A stretch of 64,000 bases of DNA from Paenibacillus typhae (GTDB lineage: Bacteria > Bacillota > Bacilli > Paenibacillales > Paenibacillaceae). Positions 59,351-64,000 of the stretch are shown one piece after another. Under the pieces are notes generated by a model. That model worked only from the letters and a program-made list of their open reading frames with translations. It was not told the origin of the DNA and made no database searches. The translations under genes were made by a program, and so were the position numbers. How positions within the stretch are numbered: position 1 is the stretch's first letter; every line of letters begins with the position of its first letter. The stretch covers positions 62,001 through 126,000 of the forward strand of contig NZ_FNDX01000004.1 in NCBI RefSeq assembly GCF_900099765.1. The letters are read 5' to 3'.

Positions 59351-60751
59351 ATGTTTTTAAACGACGATTTTTTATTGACTACCGAACCTGCACGGCAGCT
59401 CTTTCATGAATATGCGGCCAAGATGCCGATCATCGACTACCACTGTCATCTTGATCCGCGTGAAATCTACGAAGACCAGCCGTTCAAAAACCTGACTGCA
59501 GCCTGGCTGTACGGCGACCATTACAAATGGCGGCTGATGCGCGCGAACGGCATACCGGAATCGCATATTACCGGTGATGCTTCGGATTACGACAAGTTCC
59601 TGGCCTGGGCCAAAACGCTGCCGAAGGCCGTCGGCAACCCGCTCTACAGCTGGACCCATCTGGAGCTGCGCCGCTTCTTCGGTGTTAACGAGCCGCTGAA
59701 TGAGCAGACAGCACCAGCAATCTGGGAACAGGTTAACCGCAAGCTGGCACAGCCGGAATTTACCCGCCGCGGGCTGATCCGCAGCTCCCGGGTCAAGACG
59801 ATCTGTACTACAGATGACCCTGCCGATTCACTGGAATATCACAAGCTGCTGAAAGAAACCGAGAAGGAATTCAGCGTATTCCCTACCTTCCGTCCCGACA
59901 AGGCGCTGAATATTGATGCACCTGGCTTCCTGGCGTGGCTCGCTGCCCTGGAGAAGGCCGCCGGCCTGCCGGTGACCAGCTATGCAGAGCTGCTTGAAGC
60001 GCTGAAGAACCGCGTAGAATTCTTCCACGACAACGGCTGCCGCCTGTCCGACCATGCGCTGGATGTCCTGCGCTACAAGGCGGGCTCGGACGCTGATGCA
60101 CAAGCTATCTTCGCCAAGCGCCTGGAGGGTGCCACGCTGTCAGCCGAAGAGATCACACTTTACCGTACGGAGCTGCTCACAAAGCTCATCGGCTTCTATC
60201 ACGATAAAGGCTGGACGATGCAGCTGCACATTCACGCTTACCGTAACAATAATACGCCGATGTTCCAGAAGCTGGGGCCGGATACCGGTTACGACGGTAT
60301 AAATGACCTGTCCATTACCGAAAGCCTGTCCAGTCTGCTTGACCGGGCAGAATGCGGCTCCGGGTTGCCGAAGACGATTCTCTATTCACTGAATGCAAAG
60401 GATTATCCGGCGCTGCTGGCCCTGATGGGCTGCTATCAAAAGGACACCGCCGGCAAAATGCAGCTCGGCTCCGGCTGGTGGTACAACGATACCAGAAACG
60501 GCATGCGCGAGCAGCTCACCCTGCTGGCTGACAACAGCCTGCTGGGCAACTTTGTCGGCATGCTGACCGACTCCCGCAGCTTCCTCTCCTACACCCGCCA
60601 CGAGTATTTCCGCCGCGTGCTGTGCGGACTGCTCGGAGAGCTGGTCGAGCGCGGCGAAGCACCGGATGATAAAGCGCTGCTGGGACAGCTGGTTCAGGAT
60701 ATCTCCTACAACAATGCTGCCGGCTATTTCGGCTTTCCGGCTGCGGAATAA
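59351..60751 (+). CDS. uxaC: glucuronate/galacturonate isomerase
   Basis: The 466-residue enzyme isomerises D-galacturonate to D-tagaturonate (and glucuronate to fructuronate), the first step of the pathway. The family motif IIDYHCHLDPREIYED near residue 28 holds the metal histidines; LHIHAYRNNN, GSGWWYNDTRNGM and SYTRHEYFRRVLC are also typical. Length is normal. Confidence 0.97.
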   Translation: MFLNDDFLLTTEPARQLFHEYAAKMPIIDYHCHLDPREIYEDQPFKNLTAAWLYGDHYKWRLMRANGIPESHITGDASDYDKFLAWAKTLPKAVGNPLYSWTHLELRRFFGVNEPLNEQTAPAIWEQVNRKLAQPEFTRRGLIRSSRVKTICTTDDPADSLEYHKLLKETEKEFSVFPTFRPDKALNIDAPGFLAWLAALEKAAGLPVTSYAELLEALKNRVEFFHDNGCRLSDHALDVLRYKAGSDADAQAIFAKRLEGATLSAEEITLYRTELLTKLIGFYHDKGWTMQLHIHAYRNNNTPMFQKLGPDTGYDGINDLSITESLSSLLDRAECGSGLPKTILYSLNAKDYPALLALMGCYQKDTAGKMQLGSGWWYNDTRNGMREQLTLLADNSLLGNFVGMLTDSRSFLSYTRHEYFRRVLCGLLGELVERGEAPDDKALLGQLVQDISYNNAAGYFGFPAAE

Positions 60752-60768
60752 GGTTAGGGGGAGCAGGC

Positions 60769-61536
60769 ATGCTGCATGTATGTCTTGACGGGGATGGAGC
60801 TGTGCCGGAGAATTCCGGCGCCTCCATCCTTTCCCTTTATCCGCTGCCGGTTCAGGAGGCGCGGCCGTTTATCCTCGTGCTGCCCGGCGGAGGTTATCAT
60901 CATCTGGCTCAGCATGAGGGCAGGCCGGTTGCCGAATGGCTGAACAGCCTTGGCATTCACGCCGGAGTGCTGAAATACCGGACGCAGAACATTGAACCCG
61001 CTTCGTTGATCAAGGATGTTGTGGATGCGCTGGCCTGGGTCCGGGAAACACCCAAGGACTGGAGTGTGCAGCCCGGGCAGGTCGGCCTCACCGGCTTCTC
61101 GGCCGGCGGGCATCTCGCTGCCCTAGCCGCAGTCACAGCAGCCCCGGCATGTAAACCCGACCTGCTGATTCTGGGTTATCCGGTCATTACGTTCGAGGAG
61201 CCCTTTGCCCACATGGGCAGCCGCACGAACATGCTGGGCTCAAGTCCGGCTGAAGCGGAGGTTGCCGCCCATTCGGCTGAACGGCAGGTGAACGCGGATA
61301 GTCCGCCCGCCTTCATCTGGACAACCGCCGACGATGCCAGTGTTCCGGTGGAGAATAGCCTGAAATTTGCCTCTGCCCTGTCGGAAGCAGGAATTCCGTT
61401 CGAGCTGCATATCTTTGAAGAAGGACGCCATGGGCTTGGACTATCCGCCGGGAATGCTGAATGCCGGCAATGGCTGCAGCTCTGCGAGGTCTGGCTGGGC
61501 AAACACCATTTTGTAGCGAAGAAGGAGGAAGTCTGA
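60769..61536 (+). CDS. alpha/beta hydrolase (acetyl xylan esterase-like)
   Basis: The 255-residue esterase/lipase has the oxyanion motif LPGGGYHHLA, nucleophile Ser in LTGFSAGGHLA, Asp in TTADDASVPV and His in EEGRHGLGL, as in the BD-FAE/acetyl xylan esterase group. It has no signal peptide. Lying between uxaC and the SGNH esterase it may deacetylate imported pectic or xylan oligomers. The ATG is 17 bases after uxaC with AGGGGGAG before it. Confidence 0.88.
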   Translation: MLHVCLDGDGAVPENSGASILSLYPLPVQEARPFILVLPGGGYHHLAQHEGRPVAEWLNSLGIHAGVLKYRTQNIEPASLIKDVVDALAWVRETPKDWSVQPGQVGLTGFSAGGHLAALAAVTAAPACKPDLLILGYPVITFEEPFAHMGSRTNMLGSSPAEAEVAAHSAERQVNADSPPAFIWTTADDASVPVENSLKFASALSEAGIPFELHIFEEGRHGLGLSAGNAECRQWLQLCEVWLGKHHFVAKKEEV

Positions 61537-61537
61537 T

Positions 61538-62236
61538 ATGCCGACACTTTATATTGCCGGTGACTCAACCGCTGCCCTGAAGGGCGCGGAAGCCAAGCCG
61601 ATGGCCGGATGGGGCGAATATCTCCAGACCCACTTCAGCCCTGAAGTCATTATTGATAACCGTGCGATCAACGGGCGGAGCACCAAATCCTTTCTTACGG
61701 AAGGCCGTCTGGCCGACATCGAGCGGGATTTCCAGCCGGGCGATTACCTGCTGATCCAGTTCGGGCATAATGACGAAAAGCAGGAGGACCCGTTACGTTA
61801 TACCGATCCGGATAATGAATACAGGCACAATCTGCGGCTCTATATCGAGTCCGCGCGCAGCCGCGGCGGCAATCCGGTGCTGCTGACCTCTGTCAGCCGC
61901 CGCCGGTTCACAGCGGACGGTGAACCCGATCCCCTGGCCGTAGGCGCTTATCCGGCAGCGATGCGGTCCGTCGCTGAGGAGACCGGGACACCGCTGCTTG
62001 ATATTTTTGCTGCTTCGCAGCAGCTGTACCGCAAGCTCGGCATCCCGGGATCGCAGCATCTGCTGATGCACCTGCCCCCGGGGCAGCACCCTAACTATCC
62101 GGACGGCGTAACGGATGACACGCACTTCAGCACCGAAGGCGCCAACCGTATTGCCGCGCTTGTAGCCGTAGCTATCCGGCAGTGTACAGCCCTGGCAGAG
62201 CTGCACGCTTACCTGCACAAGGAGGCAGCCCGATAA
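61538..62236 (+). CDS. rhamnogalacturonan acetylesterase-like SGNH hydrolase (CE12 type)
   Basis: The 232-residue enzyme has the SGNH blocks: IAGDSTAAL (Ser), NRAINGRSTKSF (Gly), IQFGHNDEK (Asn) and DDTHFSTEGA (Asp/His). This matches bacterial rhamnogalacturonan acetylesterases (YesT/RhgT). No signal peptide is present, so it works inside the cell. Its start is 1 base after the preceding stop, so the two esterases are translationally coupled. Confidence 0.92.
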   Translation: MPTLYIAGDSTAALKGAEAKPMAGWGEYLQTHFSPEVIIDNRAINGRSTKSFLTEGRLADIERDFQPGDYLLIQFGHNDEKQEDPLRYTDPDNEYRHNLRLYIESARSRGGNPVLLTSVSRRRFTADGEPDPLAVGAYPAAMRSVAEETGTPLLDIFAASQQLYRKLGIPGSQHLLMHLPPGQHPNYPDGVTDDTHFSTEGANRIAALVAVAIRQCTALAELHAYLHKEAAR

Positions 62237-63078
62237 TGAACATACCGCTGCATCTCGGCATCCGCGCCCATGATTTTCCCGGCCATTCCCTGCCGGAGCT
62301 GATCGCGAAGCTGAAGCACTACCGGTTCAGCCACATTCAGCTTGCCGTGCGCAAATCATTCCCGGGCAGTGTTCCTTCCCTGTCCTCGCTCAGTCCAGGA
62401 ACGGCTGTATATTACGGGGAAAGCTTCCGCCAGGCGGGTATCAAAATTGCCGTGCTCGGCTGCTATGTCAACATCATTGACCCTGATCCCGGCAAACGGC
62501 AGCAGGCGCTGCAGGATTTCAGCACACATCTGCGTCTGGCCCGTGACTTCGGAGCCAGTCTGGTCGGCACTGAAACGGGCAGCGTCGGGAACGGCTATAC
62601 ACCGGACAATTTTACCGAGGAGGCCTTTTTGGAGGTGGTAGCGTCGGTAAAATGGATGGTTGCGGAGGCTGAACGGTTTGGCGTTACCGTAGGCATTGAA
62701 GCAGGCCAGAATCATCCGCTGCATAGCGCCAGGCTGGCGAAGCGGCTGCTGGAGCTGGTCCCGTCGAATAATCTGCAGATTATTCTGGACTGCGCAAACC
62801 TGATGTCACCAGACAACTACCGGCAGCAGGAGGCTGTTATTACCGAGGCGCTGGAGCTTCTGGGCGACCGGATTGCGGTCATCCATCTCAAGGATTTCAC
62901 TGTAGAGGACGGCAAAATCGTTATCGTTCCTGTCGGCCAGGGTCAGCTGCATTTTGCACCCATTCTGCAATACATGAAATACAGGCGCCCTCATATCCAG
63001 GGACTGCTGGAGAGCACATCGGAGCCCTTTTTACAGGATAGTGTAGATCTTCTGCACCGGCTGTATAATGAAGTTTAG
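62236..63078 (+). CDS. sugar phosphate isomerase/epimerase family TIM barrel
   Basis: The 280-residue protein belongs to the xylose isomerase-like TIM-barrel (AP_endonuc_2) family. Likely metal ligands lie in VGIEAGQNHP, IILDCANLM, IAVIHLKDF and QGLLESTSEP. The start at 62236 overlaps the previous stop by one base and has GGAGG upstream; an ATG at 62182 lies inside the previous gene. The reaction is unknown but should concern a uronic acid or a pectin sugar. Confidence 0.88.
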   Translation: MNIPLHLGIRAHDFPGHSLPELIAKLKHYRFSHIQLAVRKSFPGSVPSLSSLSPGTAVYYGESFRQAGIKIAVLGCYVNIIDPDPGKRQQALQDFSTHLRLARDFGASLVGTETGSVGNGYTPDNFTEEAFLEVVASVKWMVAEAERFGVTVGIEAGQNHPLHSARLAKRLLELVPSNNLQIILDCANLMSPDNYRQQEAVITEALELLGDRIAVIHLKDFTVEDGKIVIVPVGQGQLHFAPILQYMKYRRPHIQGLLESTSEPFLQDSVDLLHRLYNEV

Positions 63079-63105
63079 GCTTTCGCCGTCCCGGCCGCAT
63101 CTTTT

Positions 63106-63134
63106 AAGCATCCGCAGCATGCGGGTGCTTTTTT
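63106..63134 (+). terminator. terminator of the galacturonate operon
   Basis: AAGCATCCGCA pairs with TGCGGGTGCTT around GCA and is followed by TTTT, 28 bases after the last stop. Confidence 0.85.
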
Positions 63135-63284
63135 GGCGCGGGCAGCTGCGCTGTTATGTGCTTCCCGGGATTTTCATGTAAAATAGACGATGGAGCTCCG
63201 CTCCCCTTACATACTGTTAGTTACTCAAGATCATGGGTACAATTAGGTTAGACAGCTTCATTCATACAAAGGATAGGTGAAATC

Positions 63285-64000
63285 ATGCACAAATTCGGAT
63301 TTGCCCGGGTCGCCGCAGCTTCCCCCGAGCTTCGCGTCGCAGACTGCGGGTTCAATGCAGCACAGATTATTGAAGTAATCAAACAGGCTCATGCACAGCA
63401 GGTGGAATATCTGGTGCTTCCGGAGCTATCTATTACAGGGTATACCTGCGCAGACTTGTTTCTGCAGCCCAAGCTGCAGACTGAAGCCATCGCAGCCCTG
63501 CATGAAATTACAGCCGCAACAGCCGGCCTCAGCCTGATCGTTATCGCCGGACTGCCTGTCGCCATCAAAGGCCGGCTGTTCAACTGCGCCGCAGTCCTTC
63601 AGCAGGGCAAGATTCTCGGTATTGTTCCCAAGACCTGCCTGCCCGGCTACAGCGAATTCTATGAGCCGCGCTGGTTTGCTGCCGCCGAGGAGCTGGAGGT
63701 TACCGAGCTCCGTCTGGGCGGTGTTACAGTGCCGATCGGCAATGATCTGATTTTTGCCAGTGAAAGTGACGGCAATCTGTCGTTCGGCGTAGAAATCTGC
63801 GAGGATCTATGGGTACCGGTGCCGCCGAGCAGCCTGCTGGCCCAGGCCGGCGCCCTGCTGCTGTTCAACCCGTCCGCCAGCAACGAACTGGTCGGCAAAG
63901 CCGATTACCGGCGCCAGCTGGTATCCGGCCAGTCCGCCTCCTGTGTGGCGGCTTATGTCTATGCGGGGAGCAATACTGGCGAGTCCTCGACAGATGTCGT
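63285..64000 (+). CDS. nadE: glutamine-dependent NAD(+) synthetase, N-terminal part (cut by window edge)
   Basis: The 238 visible residues form the nitrilase-type glutaminase domain that supplies ammonia for NAD synthesis. It begins MHKFGFARVAAASPELRVAD. The catalytic triad is Glu in LVLPELSITGY, Lys in IVPKTCLP and Cys in GVEICEDLWVP. The synthetase domain lies beyond the window. AAAGGATAGGTG precedes the ATG, and the gene runs off the end with no stop. Confidence 0.93.
   Translation, partial: MHKFGFARVAAASPELRVADCGFNAAQIIEVIKQAHAQQVEYLVLPELSITGYTCADLFLQPKLQTEAIAALHEITAATAGLSLIVIAGLPVAIKGRLFNCAAVLQQGKILGIVPKTCLPGYSEFYEPRWFAAAEELEVTELRLGGVTVPIGNDLIFASESDGNLSFGVEICEDLWVPVPPSSLLAQAGALLLFNPSASNELVGKADYRRQLVSGQSASCVAAYVYAGSNTGESSTDV

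Noticed and set aside
1..64000. CRISPR arrays, tRNA/rRNA genes, insertion sequences or prophage genes
   Set aside because: No regularly spaced repeats, cloverleaf or rRNA sequences, transposase or phage structural genes were seen.

Overview
The window looks like a chromosomal segment of a Paenibacillus-type Firmicute. The evidence is strong GGAGG ribosome binding sites, many Gram-positive lipoproteins, a BceRS/BceAB-type antibiotic sensing and resistance module, YesM/YesN two-component regulators beside sugar ABC transporters, cre-like boxes, and families common in that genus (DUF1540, DUF3139, GH172, an RNase H with a viroplasmin domain). No rRNA, tRNA, insertion sequence, prophage or CRISPR array was seen. 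Both end genes are cut by the window edge.

Region 1 (1-15.3 kb): a DUF4349-like lipoprotein behind an ECF-type promoter, a DUF1540 protein, metE, then a minus-strand unit bceA-bceB-dedA-uppP. All four members of that unit plausibly act on the undecaprenyl phosphate carrier, and a perfect BceR-type box precedes it. The matching BceRS-like pair lies 2 kb away, separated by namA, a marR regulator and a fragment of a membrane protein gene. A methyltransferase, an AIM24 protein, a YitT protein with a long structured leader and a Crp/Fnr regulator follow.

Region 2 (15.3-30.6 kb): the fructose operon fruR-fruK-fruA with repeated operators and a cre site; housekeeping and stress genes (a general-stress-like protein, an AI-2E family exporter, ung, RNase H); a TetR regulator with operator-like sites before itself and two lipoprotein genes; a Mn catalase; an AlkD-like protein; a GNAT enzyme; and small proteins.

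Region 3 (30.6-40.3 kb): a sugar uptake locus with two binding proteins, two permeases and a GH172 (DUF2961) enzyme on the minus strand, divergent from a YesM/YesN two-component pair. No ATPase is encoded, so a shared MsmX-type ATPase elsewhere is likely.

Region 4 (40.4-53.8 kb), visibly more A+T-rich: an Eis-like acetyltransferase and a cell-wall sugar salvage cluster. It reads murR, then murQ, binding protein, two permeases, anmK, GNAT, PIG-L-like protein, namZ, nagZ and a BadF-type kinase (murK-like). NamZ and NagZ lack signal peptides here. This implies import of muropeptide disaccharides by an ABC transporter and cytosolic cleavage, unlike the extracellular cleavage plus PTS route of Bacillus subtilis.

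Region 5 (53.9-63.1 kb): a galacturonate/pectin locus (pectinesterase, LacI regulator, uxaB, uxaA, uxaC, an alpha/beta hydrolase, a rhamnogalacturonan acetylesterase-like SGNH enzyme, a TIM-barrel isomerase). All encoded proteins appear cytosolic, and the locus shares an operator-like 12-mer. The window ends inside glutamine-dependent NAD synthetase.
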